DNA of 64,000 nt from JBFGCT01 sp963825565 (GCA_963825565.1 CAWGTW010000002.1:124001-188000), one strand, 5' to 3'; counted from the first letter of the stretch, positions 32,251 through 41,777 are shown. The notes: generated from the sequence alone by a model not told the origin. Numbers and translations are program-made.

Positions 32251-34668
32251 TCAGCATCCCGAGACGGTGAGCTCGACGTCAGCGCCGTCGGACGAGCGGA
32301 CGACGTCGGCCGCGATCCACGCCGGCGCCTCGGTGCTCGGAGCCCCCCGCCACTCGAGGATCCGAAGGTTGTCGACCGCCAGCCGGCCGCGCAACGCCGG
32401 TGGGGTGTCGATCAGCAGGGTGGCCGCGTTGGCCTGATGGCCCGCCACATCGGGCGCGAACAGGTCGTCGGGCAGCGGGATCGACACGGTGTGCCAGCGG
32501 TCGTCGGACGGTACGTCGATCGGCAGCTCGATCTCGCGCATCCTCGTGGTGGTCGGCTCCACGGTCGGGTCCGAGTCCTCGAAGTCGAACGTGACGAAGC
32601 GCAGGCTCGGTTGCTCGCCGCGGGAGCGCTTGACGTCCATCGTGATCTCGAGGTGGGGCGTTGGGTCGACCGGCTGGTTGCGCCGATCGAAGAGCCGGTG
32701 TTCGGCGAGCGAGATCCGGGCGAGCAGCCGCATCGTCGTCACCCGCTCGGTGTCGGTGAGCAGCTCGATCGCGTCGTCGAGCGGATCGAGCGTTCTCCCC
32801 GCGGTGCGCGTCCACCGATCCTCGTCGTCGGGGACCGTCCAGTGCATCGGTAGTTCGCGGCGCCCGTCAGCGGTGTCGTCGTCGAACCGTCCCCATCCGT
32901 AGAGGTCGACGCCGAGCTCGGTGCCGTCGGGGAGGGTGTCGCTGCGGACGATCGTGCAGGTGGCGAGCGCGCCCGTACCGTCGGCCCCGGCGGTGACCAG
33001 CTGCTGGCGCTCGAGGCGATCGTTGACGATCAACCCGGTGTTCCGCTGGAGGCGCAGCGATGCCGGGGAGATGAGTTGGCCGACGCCGGGCGCCGGTGAT
33101 CGCAGCACGCTGCCGACCTCGAGTTCGTCCACGCGCTCGGCGACCGCGGGCAGCGCTGAGCGTTCGTCGATCATCCGGACGATGCGGGCGGCGGTGGTCC
33201 CGCTGACCGGGACGGGGCGGTAGCGGTCGAGCATGAGCGGGATCATCCGCGCCTCGAGCACGCTCGATCCCTCGACGATGATCCGCAGCATCGCGCTGGG
33301 GAACGTCGCCAGGAAGTCCTGGTCGAAGACCAGGTTGCCGAGGCTGTACGCGATCAGCTTGTCCCGGTACCACTCGACGCCCTGCAACACGTGCGGATGG
33401 TGGGCGATGACCGTGTCGGCACCGGCGTCGATCGCCTCGTGGGCGATCTCCTGGAGGAACTCGCTCTCGACCGCGGCGAACTGGAACCCGCCATGGACCT
33501 GGACGACGATCATCTCGGCCCCGTCGCGCTTGAGCTGGCTGATCTGGTCGATCATGTCCTCTCGCCGGTACGGCGCCGCACCACCGTGCCCCCTGCGGGC
33601 CACCCAGTCCTGCAGCTCGGGGTACACGGCGATCACCGCGGTCCACAGCTCACCGACCGCCTCGTCGCCGAGGTCGCGCTCGAGCTGCTGGAAGAGCTGC
33701 CAGACCTCGCCGATCCGGCGCGCCTCGGGCTTGATGTACAGCCGTGCGCCAGGAGTGCCGAACCCGAACTCCCGGCTCGAGTACTGCCACAGCTCGCTGG
33801 CGGACAGCCCGACCGGCAGCGGTGCGTCGGCGCTCGGCAACTGGTCGTTGACGAAGCTCCCGTTGACCGTCGTGAACGACACGACGCCGACGCTCGTTGC
33901 GCCGACCTCGACGATCCGGCCCCGGATCGCGTCCCCGTGCGTCGGGCCGGCACCGACGTGGTCGATCCCCGCGCCGTCGAGCAGGTCGATCGTCGTGCTG
34001 ATCCCCGCGTCGCGCCAGTCGTACGCGTGGTTGTTCCCGAGCGTGACCAGGTCGACGCCGAGTTCGTCGAGCATGTCGGTGACGTTCGGGGTCGACTGGA
34101 GGAGGAACCGCTTCGCCGGGTACGCGTCGTCCGCGGGGAGCTCGCCGATCACGGTCTCCAGGTTGACCACCGTCCAGTCGGCGGCGGCGGAGATCGGCGC
34201 GAGGTGCTCGGCGACCGCCCGGGCAGATTCGGCATCGGTGACGAGCGGGGTGTCGCTGCGATCGGTCTCGAGGTAGCGCCGGCCGAGCATCACGTCGCCA
34301 CCGAAGTGCATCGCCACGCGCTCGACACCGTCGGCGTTGGCCCGGTCCCAGAGCGCCACCGTCATCGCCACGTCACCCGGCCCGACGACCACCGGTTCGT
34401 CGAGTGCGCCCTCGGCCGACACCACGCCGCTCATCGGCTGGCTGATCCGGATCACCGTCTCACCATTGTCGTCGGTGCGCACGGTCCGTCCGCTGATGGT
34501 GATCGCGGCACCGATCAGCCGTTCCCCGCGCTCGTCGACGACGATCAGGCGGACCGGCCTGGTCTCGGTCATCCGGCTCGAGTACTGGGGGCCGAACGCG
34601 CACGCGGAGAGGCCGAGCAACAACGCCGCGACCACGGCGGCAGGGCGCGACGAACGGCGGACTCCCAT
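32251..34668 (-). CDS. Large CapA-family lipoprotein
   Basis: 805 residues. The N-terminus is a lipoprotein signal (VVAALLLGLSAC). Residues about 38-110 look like a small carboxypeptidase-regulatory-like beta sandwich. The PGA_cap domain follows (about 118-470) with AMHFGGDVMLGRR, VNLETVIGE, LGNNHAYDW, VVQVHGGF and IAHHPHVLQGVEWY plus AYSLGNLVFDQ. The last 300 residues are beta-rich and may bind polysaccharide (VRFVTFDFEDSDPTVEP-like segment). Role in capsule or surface polymer handling is inferred from the family name only. It is a distant paralogue of the protein at 5533-6663. Confidence 0.75.
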   Translation of the reverse strand: MGVRRSSRPAAVVAALLLGLSACAFGPQYSSRMTETRPVRLIVVDERGERLIGAAITISGRTVRTDDNGETVIRISQPMSGVVSAEGALDEPVVVGPGDVAMTVALWDRANADGVERVAMHFGGDVMLGRRYLETDRSDTPLVTDAESARAVAEHLAPISAAADWTVVNLETVIGELPADDAYPAKRFLLQSTPNVTDMLDELGVDLVTLGNNHAYDWRDAGISTTIDLLDGAGIDHVGAGPTHGDAIRGRIVEVGATSVGVVSFTTVNGSFVNDQLPSADAPLPVGLSASELWQYSSREFGFGTPGARLYIKPEARRIGEVWQLFQQLERDLGDEAVGELWTAVIAVYPELQDWVARRGHGGAAPYRREDMIDQISQLKRDGAEMIVVQVHGGFQFAAVESEFLQEIAHEAIDAGADTVIAHHPHVLQGVEWYRDKLIAYSLGNLVFDQDFLATFPSAMLRIIVEGSSVLEARMIPLMLDRYRPVPVSGTTAARIVRMIDERSALPAVAERVDELEVGSVLRSPAPGVGQLISPASLRLQRNTGLIVNDRLERQQLVTAGADGTGALATCTIVRSDTLPDGTELGVDLYGWGRFDDDTADGRRELPMHWTVPDDEDRWTRTAGRTLDPLDDAIELLTDTERVTTMRLLARISLAEHRLFDRRNQPVDPTPHLEITMDVKRSRGEQPSLRFVTFDFEDSDPTVEPTTTRMREIELPIDVPSDDRWHTVSIPLPDDLFAPDVAGHQANAATLLIDTPPALRGRLAVDNLRILEWRGAPSTEAPAWIAADVVRSSDGADVELTVSGC

Positions 34669-34744
34669 ACCCGGGTGTCATCGGACGATCTTGCCGAGGT
34701 CTTGAGGAGCCCGCCGGTGCAGTGCGGGTCCTATGCTTTCGCTC

Positions 34745-35497
34745 GTGCGACGGCGGGCCGGTCATCGAATCGGGGTTCTCGGGGCGGCGCTGCTGGTCTC
34801 GCTGGCCGTCTTGGTGCCCGGCGCCGGCGTCTCCTCACTCCCCGGCGTTGCCGAGCGGACCGGCTCGGTGAACGGCGGCGCCGCCGCTTTCGCTCCCTCC
34901 CAGCGCGGCGAGCAAGTCCAGATCCGGCAGCCTCCCGACCCCCCGCTGCGCTGCGAGCGGGTGATCGTCATCGGTGACTCCCTGACCCAGAACTGGCAGT
35001 GGCACCTCGACCGGGGCCTGCGCGAGGCCGGGTTCACCGCCAAGGTCGATGCGCAGCACAGCCGGCGCATCCCGGCTTCGGTCGCCGCGCCGTACAGCGG
35101 GGTGCGGGCCGCGTGGACGGTCCGGGCGACGTTCGGCGAGGCCGAGTGCTGGGTGGTCGCGCTCGGCTCGAACGACCTGAGCCATGGGGCCGACGACCCC
35201 GGGGCGGCGGGCGCGCTGATCACCGAGATGCTCGCCGCGGTCACGCCCGGCGCCGACGTGTGGTGGATGAACGTGAACTACCACCGACAGGCGGGGTGGC
35301 CGTTCAACTTCCCCGGCGCCACCGCGACGTTCAACGGCGTGCTCGATGCTCGGGCCGCCGCCGACCCGAAGCTGCACGTGATCGACTGGTACGGCTACTC
35401 CGAGGGCAACCTCTGGTGGTTCTTCGACCCGGTGCACGTCACCGAGACCGGGACGATCGCCCGCTCTCGACAGATCGTCGACGCGCTGCCGCGCTGA
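34745..35497 (+). CDS. Secreted SGNH/GDSL-type hydrolase
   Basis: About 250 residues with an N-terminal signal sequence and SGNH blocks: VIVIGDSLTQNW (nucleophile Ser), ALGSNDLSHG (Gly and Asn of the oxyanion hole) and DPVHVTETG (Asp and His). It should be an exported esterase or acetyl hydrolase. I chose GTG at 34745 because TATGCT ends 7 nt upstream; the ATG at 34733 overlaps that hexamer and would add four residues. Confidence 0.75.
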   Translation: MRRRAGHRIGVLGAALLVSLAVLVPGAGVSSLPGVAERTGSVNGGAAAFAPSQRGEQVQIRQPPDPPLRCERVIVIGDSLTQNWQWHLDRGLREAGFTAKVDAQHSRRIPASVAAPYSGVRAAWTVRATFGEAECWVVALGSNDLSHGADDPGAAGALITEMLAAVTPGADVWWMNVNYHRQAGWPFNFPGATATFNGVLDARAAADPKLHVIDWYGYSEGNLWWFFDPVHVTETGTIARSRQIVDALPR

Positions 35498-35504
35498 CGT
35501 CGGT

Positions 35505-35966
35505 TCAGCCGGAGGTGTAGACGATGCGGCCCGCCGGCGACTCGATCGTCAGCGTCCCGCCGTCGACCGTGTAGCGCTCGGCTCCGGCGAGCGCCGCCAG
35601 GTAGCCGGCCTCCAGGTCCATCGCGCCGGGTGGGTCGGCGCAGAACATCTGGGTCGAGCCGAGCGGCCCGAACGTGATCCCCCCGCCGGAGGCCTCGTAC
35701 GAACCGAAGTAGTTGTTGCAGCCGCCGGACCCGTTGACCTCACCGTCGGCGGTGAACACGGCGGTGACCTCGACGCCCTCGACCGGGGTGAGCTCCGTAC
35801 CGTCGACGACGACCTCCTCGGCCGTCCAGGTCGGTCCGATGAGCTGGCCACCGCTCCCGCTGTCCCCACCGTCATCGGCGTTGCGGTTCACGGCGACGGC
35901 CACGATGATGACGAAGAAGGCGACGGCGGCCCCGAGGGCGATGAATGTGCGGCGATTGTGCTCCAC
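35505..35966 (-). CDS. META-domain (HslJ-like) membrane-anchored protein
   Basis: About 153 residues from a GTG chosen so that the TM anchor (FIALGAAVAFFVIIVAVAV) is near the N-terminus; an upstream GTG at 36017 would add 17 residues. The periplasmic part is a META domain: LIGPTWTAEEVVVDG, GEVNGSGGCNNYFGSYE and the FGPLGSTQMFCAD block. HslJ-type META domains are small lipocalin-like modules linked to stress or antibiotic tolerance in other bacteria; function here is unknown. Confidence 0.7.
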   Translation of the reverse strand: MEHNRRTFIALGAAVAFFVIIVAVAVNRNADDGGDSGSGGQLIGPTWTAEEVVVDGTELTPVEGVEVTAVFTADGEVNGSGGCNNYFGSYEASGGGITFGPLGSTQMFCADPPGAMDLEAGYLAALAGAERYTVDGGTLTIESPAGRIVYTSG

Positions 35967-36029
35967 GGGCGGCAGGGTAGCGGACGGCCACCATCGCTGC
36001 AGCGGCGAAGCCGGCACTCGTCCGGTGGC

Positions 36030-36269
36030 TCAGGGCGTCGGCGTGAAGATCGCGGTCAGCACCGAATCGAAGACCTGCGGATTGACGCCGGTGCCTGCGC
36101 GCTCGCACACCAATTGGCAGGTCACCTGATCGCCTGCTTCCTGCTCCACGGCGTTGGTGGTGGAGTTGACGGTGACCTGTCCCGCGACCGGAGCGACCCG
36201 CCGAACGTGCCCGGTGGTGCCTCCAACCTGGCTTCCTCCTCTAGCGGGAGGCGGTCGCGGCGGAGAATC
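36030..36269 (-). pseudogene. 3' remnant of a coding sequence without start codon
   Basis: The 347-bp gap between the META gene and the next gene holds an 80-codon open frame on the minus strand, closed upstream by a TGA (36270-36272) and with no ATG or GTG in its first 38 codons. It has G/C-rich third positions and reads SQVGGTTGHVRRVAPV, QVTVNSTTNAVEQEAG and CQLVCERAGTGVNPQVF, ending FTPTP. This looks like the C-terminal part of a secreted beta-sandwich protein whose 5' part is lost or frameshifted. No homologue recognised. Confidence 0.4.
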
Positions 36270-36364
36270 TCAGGAGGAGGCCGCCCGACCGACGGTCTCG
36301 AGCAGGGCGCGGTCTGCCGGCGCGGTGAAGCCTGATGTGGGCCGCCAAGACAAGGAGGATCACG

Positions 36365-37414
36365 ATGAGTATCCCTTCTGATGGTGGACGGCGCGGCGTG
36401 TGGCGATCGCGCTGGGCAGCAATCGGAGCAGCGGTCGCAGTCACCCTCGGTGGCGGCGGGCTGTTCGTCGTGAACGCCGCCTCGAGCACACCGTCGTCGT
36501 TCGTGGCAATCGATCCGGTCCGCATTCTGGACTCGCGTGACGGGAACGACGTCGGACTCGCTGGACCGTTCGTGTCCGCGGCGGGCCTCGACCTGATCGT
36601 GACGGGTTCCATCCCGACCACGACGGGCACCAAGGTCGTCGTCCCGACCGGCGCGACAGCGGTGTCGATGAACGTGACCGTCGTGGGTCCGACCGCCAAC
36701 GGGTTCCTGTCGGTTCGGCCGGCCGATGCGACCGGTCTGGCGTCGGTCTCGAGCCTCAACTTCGACGCCGGCGACACCGTGCCGAACGCCGTCACGGTGC
36801 AACTGCCGACTTCCGGTCCCGACGCGGGCCGAATCGAGATCACCTACAACGCCTACAACATCATCGGGCCGACGACCGACGTTCTGATCGACGTCGTCGG
36901 CTACTACACGGAGCCCGGGTTCGTGAGTGCCAAGGAAGACACGTTCTATTACGTCCCCGGATCGCTGCTCGAGATCCACTACGACGATGGGCCGGCGACC
37001 GTGTACTTCGACAACTCGAGCGACGCCATCGTGCGCAAGACCGGTTCGCCTGGAGACATGCAGGTTCTCATCCCGGTTCCGCTCCCCGCCGAGCTGGGTG
37101 GGGACTGGGCGAAGCTGGTCAACGTCCGGGTGTCGTACATGGTCAAGAACGTCAACAGCTACATCGCCGACACCTGGCTGACGAAGAGCAGCAACACCGG
37201 CAGCCATGTCGACGTGGCGCACAGCCCGACGGACCAGAAATCGACCACGTACACCAGCTACGTGGTGGATTGCAGCAACCCCGGGTGCCAGCTCGCCTGG
37301 GTTCCGAACGGCAACTACGTGACCGTCGGGTTGATGCTTCATTACGCAGGCACCGGAATCAACCACGACATCACGATCGGCGGCGTTCTCTTGCGCGTGT
37401 CGTACGACGGCTGA
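36365..37414 (+). CDS. Secreted protein with actinobacterial surface beta domain
   Basis: 349 residues with a strong ribosome site AAGGAGG 6 nt before the ATG. The signal anchor WAAIGAAVAVTLGGGGLFVV is followed by FVAIDPVRILDSRDGNDVG and TTDVLIDVVGYYTEPG. This is the repeated beta module (ILDSR...VGYY) common in actinobacterial extracellular proteins. The second half (about 200-349) is another beta-rich region with one Cys pair (DCSNPGCQL). It is probably a cell-surface or secreted protein of unknown ligand. Confidence 0.65.
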   Translation: MSIPSDGGRRGVWRSRWAAIGAAVAVTLGGGGLFVVNAASSTPSSFVAIDPVRILDSRDGNDVGLAGPFVSAAGLDLIVTGSIPTTTGTKVVVPTGATAVSMNVTVVGPTANGFLSVRPADATGLASVSSLNFDAGDTVPNAVTVQLPTSGPDAGRIEITYNAYNIIGPTTDVLIDVVGYYTEPGFVSAKEDTFYYVPGSLLEIHYDDGPATVYFDNSSDAIVRKTGSPGDMQVLIPVPLPAELGGDWAKLVNVRVSYMVKNVNSYIADTWLTKSSNTGSHVDVAHSPTDQKSTTYTSYVVDCSNPGCQLAWVPNGNYVTVGLMLHYAGTGINHDITIGGVLLRVSYDG

Positions 37415-37449
37415 GCCACTGGCCGGTCGACCCCATCTGCGACGAGTAG

Positions 37450-38209
37450 GTAGGTCGTGACGCTGGACTCTGGTCGGCGCCGACAGGGATCACCGGCACC
37501 GCGCCCGACGATCAGGCCACCCACGTCTTCGGCTTCGCGCGGCCGGCACGTTCGACCCCGCCGCTCGAGGACCGGGTCCGAGGCTTCAACCGGGAGTTCT
37601 GGGGCCTCATCGTCGAGAGCCAGCGTCGGACCGATCCGCGCCCCGATCCGGCTGATGTCGAACGCGGGCGCGTCGTGCTCGGTGCGCTGATCATGCTCAA
37701 CCAGCTCGGCTACAGCATCGACCAGATCGTCGAAGCTGTGCTCCTCGACGAGAACGCGCACGTCGACATCGTGACTGCGGACGGCTGGCCGTGCCCGGTC
37801 CTGAAGAGCGGGACGACACCCGTCAAGCCGTCGACACTCGTGTCCGGGCAGTGCACCGAGCTGGTCTACAGCACGCTGGGCACACCGGCCGACGCGCCCG
37901 CCGACAGCGCTGCACCCGAACCCACCGACCGCACGGTCAACCCCGCCGCCGGCCGGTGACGCCGGAGTGCGAAACGCGTATGCGTTCAACGCTGTCCTCG
38001 ACGCCCGCCAGACGGGCGCACCCTCCTCGCTGCAGGGCGACGAGAGCATCTTCTGCGTCGAGCTGTCGTTCGACATGGCGAGCACGCTGCCCCAGATCGA
38101 CCTCGGGGCAGAAGAACTCGGCGGGCCGATCGTGGTGCAGGCGACCGGTGGCACGTCGACGCTCGACCTCGCAGGCCTCGTCATCGCGGTGACGGTCACA
38201 CCGCTCTGA
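37450..38209 (+). pseudogene. Unrecognised coding sequence broken by loss of start and a frameshift
   Basis: A GC-rich reading frame is open from 37450 to 37959, encoding LWSAPTGITGTAPDDQ, RGFNREFWGLIVESQRR and LDENAHVDIVTADGW. It has no ATG or GTG before 37675. Around 37945-37955 the reading shifts by one base and continues from GVRNAYAFNAVLDARQ to VIAVTVTPL at 38209. A GTG at 37457 in another frame could be the original start, which would need a further shift. I do not recognise the protein. It may be a decayed gene or another place with sequencing indels. Confidence 0.4.
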
Positions 38210-38327
38210 CTTCCCGCCGCTTCTCGTCGGCGTCTCAAGCCCGCGCCAGGGACCTACTGCGGTGAGGTGGTCCGGGGTCAGTCAGGCCCGGTTCGGGGCT
38301 TGTGGGCGTTGGTCTTGGTTGGCAGCG

Positions 38328-39827
38328 TCAGAGTTGGGCTAGCCAGTCTTGGAGTGCCGATCGGGTGATTCCGAATCGGCTGTGCCCGATCCCGAGGTCG
38401 AGGGCGTCGATGATCTGGTCCTCGTCGCATCCGCCGGTGTCGGTGACGGTGTAGCCGGACCATGTGCCGGTCAGGTCGATGAAGTCACCGTTCGCGTCCG
38501 CGTAGTAGCGGTTGTTCTTGATGCGATCGGGGGGATCGTCCAAGGTTGTGCCTGGGCACACGTCGTCGGTGTCGGGAACGCCGTCGCCATCGGAGTCGAC
38601 GTCGACGGGTTCGACGGTGACGATGACGTCTCCGGTGTCGGGATCGATGGTCTCGGTGAGCTCGACTCCGATGTTGCGGGTCTCGCCCTCGGCGAGCGGT
38701 TCGGACTCGTAGACCTCGCGGTACCGGTCCTCGCCCGCTTCGGTCACCGTCACGGTGAGGTCGAAGTCGAGGTCGGCAAGGGCGACCATGTCGAGGATGT
38801 ACGGCCCCACTCCGGACTCGGGCACACAGGGGCGGTGCACCATGATGCGGATCAAGGTCTCATCGCCACGGACCGTCTCCATGTAGTAGCCGTGGTCACC
38901 GATCTCGTTGACCGAACGGTCGATGCGCAGGTCACCTGGTGCAGTGAGCCCGACCTCGACCGGCGACCACCCCCCAGACCAGAGCAGCCACCAGTCGGCG
39001 CACATGAACGCGCCGTACCGTTCCGCGACGGACGGGTCAACCAACGGGGCGGCATCGACGCCGAGGTGCGCTAGCTCGGTGTCGCCGATTCCGTCACCGT
39101 CGATGTCGTCGCCCCAGTAGTCACTCCAGAAGTTTCCCTCCACCACACGGCCGCTGGAACCAGTGGCGGAATACTGCGGAGTCGGGCCGACGAAGACGTT
39201 GTTGGTGGTCAACGAATCGGGACTCTGGTCGGAGATCCCCAGACCGTTGCCGTCGAAGATGTTGTGACTCACGACGGTGCCCACCGCGTGCTCGACGCCG
39301 ATCGCGGTCGAGAAGCCTCGCAGGTCGTTTGAACGGACTTCGGTGTCGTAGTTGTCACCGTCGCCTGAGGCGAGGTGAATCCCGTACTCGGCGGACCCGC
39401 GCAGCTTGTTGCCCGTGATCACGACCCCGTTCGTGTCCCGCAGGCGGATCGCGGCATTCTGTGGGTCCTCGAACCACAGATTGCGGATCGTGACGGTGCC
39501 CACAGGCGCGAGCACATCGAACGCGATGCTCCCCCCGACCACCTTCGTACCAAGTTGCCCGGCAGACACCTCACCCTCGATGGTCACCGCTGTGCTCACG
39601 TCGACCTCACCGTCCACGCCGAAATCGAACACGCCCGCCCCGAGCACGACGACGTCACCCGTCGACGCTGCGTCGACCGCAGACTGCACGTTGGCCACGT
39701 CCACGGCTGGGACGCCAGTCGGTATCACCACCGTCGTTGTCGCCGCACTGGCCGATGACGGCACCATCGCGCCCACCAACAGAAACGCCGCCAGTTGTAG
39801 TGAGAGCCGGTCCAGAACCCTCCTCAT
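38328..39827 (-). CDS. Secreted right-handed beta-helix protein with Ca-binding repeat
   Basis: 499 residues from an ATG with ribosome site GAGGAGG 5 nt upstream (preferred to the ATG at 39845). Signal peptide LQLAAFLLVGAMVPSSASA is followed by a NosD/pectate-lyase-like parallel beta helix (about 25-230: VVITGNKLRGSAEYGIHL, VVSHNIFDGNGLG, TNNVFVG). A beta-rich linker and a thrombospondin type 3-like acidic loop DSDGDGVPDTDDVCPG (about 425-440) come next. It is probably a surface carbohydrate-binding or cleaving protein; no catalytic residues can be assigned. Confidence 0.7.
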   Translation of the reverse strand: MRRVLDRLSLQLAAFLLVGAMVPSSASAATTTVVIPTGVPAVDVANVQSAVDAASTGDVVVLGAGVFDFGVDGEVDVSTAVTIEGEVSAGQLGTKVVGGSIAFDVLAPVGTVTIRNLWFEDPQNAAIRLRDTNGVVITGNKLRGSAEYGIHLASGDGDNYDTEVRSNDLRGFSTAIGVEHAVGTVVSHNIFDGNGLGISDQSPDSLTTNNVFVGPTPQYSATGSSGRVVEGNFWSDYWGDDIDGDGIGDTELAHLGVDAAPLVDPSVAERYGAFMCADWWLLWSGGWSPVEVGLTAPGDLRIDRSVNEIGDHGYYMETVRGDETLIRIMVHRPCVPESGVGPYILDMVALADLDFDLTVTVTEAGEDRYREVYESEPLAEGETRNIGVELTETIDPDTGDVIVTVEPVDVDSDGDGVPDTDDVCPGTTLDDPPDRIKNNRYYADANGDFIDLTGTWSGYTVTDTGGCDEDQIIDALDLGIGHSRFGITRSALQDWLAQL

Positions 39828-39949
39828 CACGACCTCCTCGCTCATCCCCTTGGCCCCACCATCGACCCACCTCGCGTCGATGCGCCAGAGGCCACCGACT
39901 CATTTCGGCGGCCGAGACGCTCGACACCTACGGGTGGACGCCCCGTGGG

Positions 39950-40318
39950 ATGGTGAGGGGGCCTGTAAGCGGGATTCTGTGGCACGTTGCCGTGCCGGTG
40001 GCCATCCATCTGTGCGGCCTACCCGAGGGTTGCCCGTGCGGGCGGACGGGCCGTCCGTACCCTCTGCTCGGCCTTGCTCCGGGTGGGGTTTACCGAGCCG
40101 GCGACGTCACCGTCGCCGCTGGTGCGCTCTTACCGCACCGTTTCAGCCTTACCTGTGGCCGACACGTCACCGCGCCGGCCCATCGGCGGTCTCTCTCTGT
40201 TGCACGTCCGTCAGGTCGCCCCGACCTGGCTCTCGCCAGCACCCTGCCCTGTGGAGTCCCGACTTTCCTCGACGGCGCACCGGAGTGCACCGCCGCGACC
40301 ACCCGGCCCTCTCACCAT
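39950..40318 (-). ncRNA. rnpB: RNase P RNA (bacterial type A)
   Basis: The minus strand carries the hallmark conserved blocks: GAGGAAAGTC near the 5' side and the 3' ACAGAATCCCGCTTACAGGC. The ends pair as helix P1: ATGGTGAGAGGGCC at 40318-40305 with GGCCCCCTCACCAT at 39963-39950. TACACT (40332-40327) lies 8 nt before the 5' end and overlaps the end of the ferritin-like gene, giving rnpB its own promoter. It processes tRNA 5' leaders with RnpA. Ends are accurate to a few bases. Confidence 0.9.
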
Positions 40319-40334
40319 CGGCGACCAGTGTACG

Positions 40335-41153
40335 TCAGCAGGTGGCGGCGAGCTCGTTGTAGATCAGCGCGTTCTCGGCGGGCGTGCGCAGGGTGTACTT
40401 GCCGCGGGTGCCGTTCTCGTCGGCCGGGCCGACGATCATCTCGATCGCCGCCAGCGCGCCGAACCGGCTGCTGATCGCGTACTGCGGGAGTACGCCGGAC
40501 TGGTCGAGGGCGATCTCCCCGCCGACGAGCACCGGGCTGACGTACGCATCGGCGCCCCCGGCCTGGATGGCGAGCCATGCCGCGTGGCGGGCGTTCAGCG
40601 CCGCGGCGGTCGTCGTCGCCAGCCGTTGCTCCCGCTTGGTCAGCGACGTCGCGAGGCCCTGATGCGTGGCGACCGCCATGTTCTCGAAGGTGATCGCCAA
40701 CGTGACGACGTCGACCTCGGGCTGGTCGCTCTCGGCGATCGCGTCGAGCGCTGGGCCGACCTCGCGGCGCAGGATCCAGTTGTTCGTGCACCGCCACGGG
40801 GTGGCGCCCTCGCCGGCGGTCAGCTCGGCCATCTCCTCCGCCGTCGCGGCGTGGTCCTCGATCAGCCGTTCGATCAGCGGCGTCTGCGCCGAGGCGAACA
40901 GCCCGAGTTCGAGGACCCGCTCGTACATCTCGACGCCCGACAATTCGAGTGATGATGCGGTCCGCAACAGGACCGCATCGTCGATCGGGTACGCCGGCGG
41001 CTCGGTGGCGACCGGGGCGTTGCCGACCCGGCCCGGATCGTCGTCGCCGCCCCGGTCGGCGCCGCACGCCGCGGCGAGCGCCCCGAGCGACAGCGTCATC
41101 CCGCCCAGCTTGAGCGCGTCGCGGCGCGTCCGGGCGGGACCCGTGCCCGTCAT
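40335..41153 (-). CDS. Tat-exported ferritin-like domain lipoprotein
   Basis: 272 residues. The N-terminus has a twin-arginine motif (RTRRDALKLGG) and a lipobox-like LAAAC. The mature part is a four-helix ferritin-like domain with Glu/His pairs: ASSLELSGVEMYERVLEL, IERLIEDHAATAEEM, ITFENMAVATHQG and NARHAAWLAIQAGG. That suggests a carboxylate-bridged di-metal site outside the cytoplasm. The ATG overlaps the stop of the upstream ferritin-like gene, so the two are translationally coupled. Confidence 0.75.
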   Translation of the reverse strand: MTGTGPARTRRDALKLGGMTLSLGALAAACGADRGGDDDPGRVGNAPVATEPPAYPIDDAVLLRTASSLELSGVEMYERVLELGLFASAQTPLIERLIEDHAATAEEMAELTAGEGATPWRCTNNWILRREVGPALDAIAESDQPEVDVVTLAITFENMAVATHQGLATSLTKREQRLATTTAAALNARHAAWLAIQAGGADAYVSPVLVGGEIALDQSGVLPQYAISSRFGALAAIEMIVGPADENGTRGKYTLRTPAENALIYNELAATC

Positions 41154-41767
41154 CGGGACACCTCCGTGGCGAGATCGAGCGGCGGTTGGTCGTTGCCGAA
41201 GATGACATCGAGGTCGCTGACCCCGGCGATGTCGGCGAGCACGGTCGCGTGGCGGGCCTCGACGACGAGGATCGATGCGGTCAGCCTGACCGCCTGAGCG
41301 CTCTCGTACTCGCCGAGCAGCTCGGTGTGCGTCGACACCGCGGTCTGCTCGAGTTGGTGGGCGGCGAGGATGGAGCCGTCGGCGAACTCGCCGCGCAGCG
41401 ACTCGAAGGCGTCTTCGTTGCGCCCGCTGGCGGACAGCCCCGCAGCCCCGGCGATGCTTTGCGCGTAGGCCCGGTGGTTCTGGGCGATGACCGCCAACAC
41501 CTCGGCGATCTCGTCGGCGGGACCCGCATCGATCGCCACCTCGTACAGGTCGCGGGCGGTCAGCTCGAGGAGCATCGCCTGCTCGAGCAGGAAGGTGTCG
41601 GCGGGGTTCGGCGGGAGGGGAGCGGGTGCGGCCGATGCCGATCGCGACGCCAGAAGGGCGGTCGCCCCGACGACACCGGCGGCGCCGGCCACACGGATCA
41701 GGCTGCGCCGCGAGGTCGCGGGCTCAGCGGGTTCGAGGTCCACGGAGGAGGGTCCTTTCGGGGTCAT
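41150..41767 (-). CDS. Tat-exported ferritin-like domain protein
   Basis: 205 residues. A Tat signal (TSRRSLIRVAGAAGVVGATALL) precedes a ferritin-like domain with Glu and His on successive helices: EQAMLLELTARDLYEVAI, IAQNHRAYAQSIAG, QLEQTAVSTHTELLGE and VVEARHATVLADI. It is probably secreted to bind or oxidise iron or another metal, in concert with the second ferritin-like protein downstream. The long frame reaching back to 43021 only shadows the kinase gene. Translation start lies 11 bp after a perfect hairpin that contains the ribosome site. Confidence 0.75.
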   Translation of the reverse strand: MTPKGPSSVDLEPAEPATSRRSLIRVAGAAGVVGATALLASRSASAAPAPLPPNPADTFLLEQAMLLELTARDLYEVAIDAGPADEIAEVLAVIAQNHRAYAQSIAGAAGLSASGRNEDAFESLRGEFADGSILAAHQLEQTAVSTHTELLGEYESAQAVRLTASILVVEARHATVLADIAGVSDLDVIFGNDQPPLDLATEVSR

Positions 41768-41777
41768 GTCGTCGACA

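Noticed and set aside
37955..37959. TGA at the end of the 37450-37959 frame as a second selenocysteine codon
   Set aside because: The sequence following in the same frame is not protein-like and coding potential moves to another frame, so a frameshift explains it better.
38210..38327. Possible tRNA-like sequence (GGTTCGGGGC) downstream of the broken gene
   Set aside because: No acceptor stem or anticodon arm can be formed around it.
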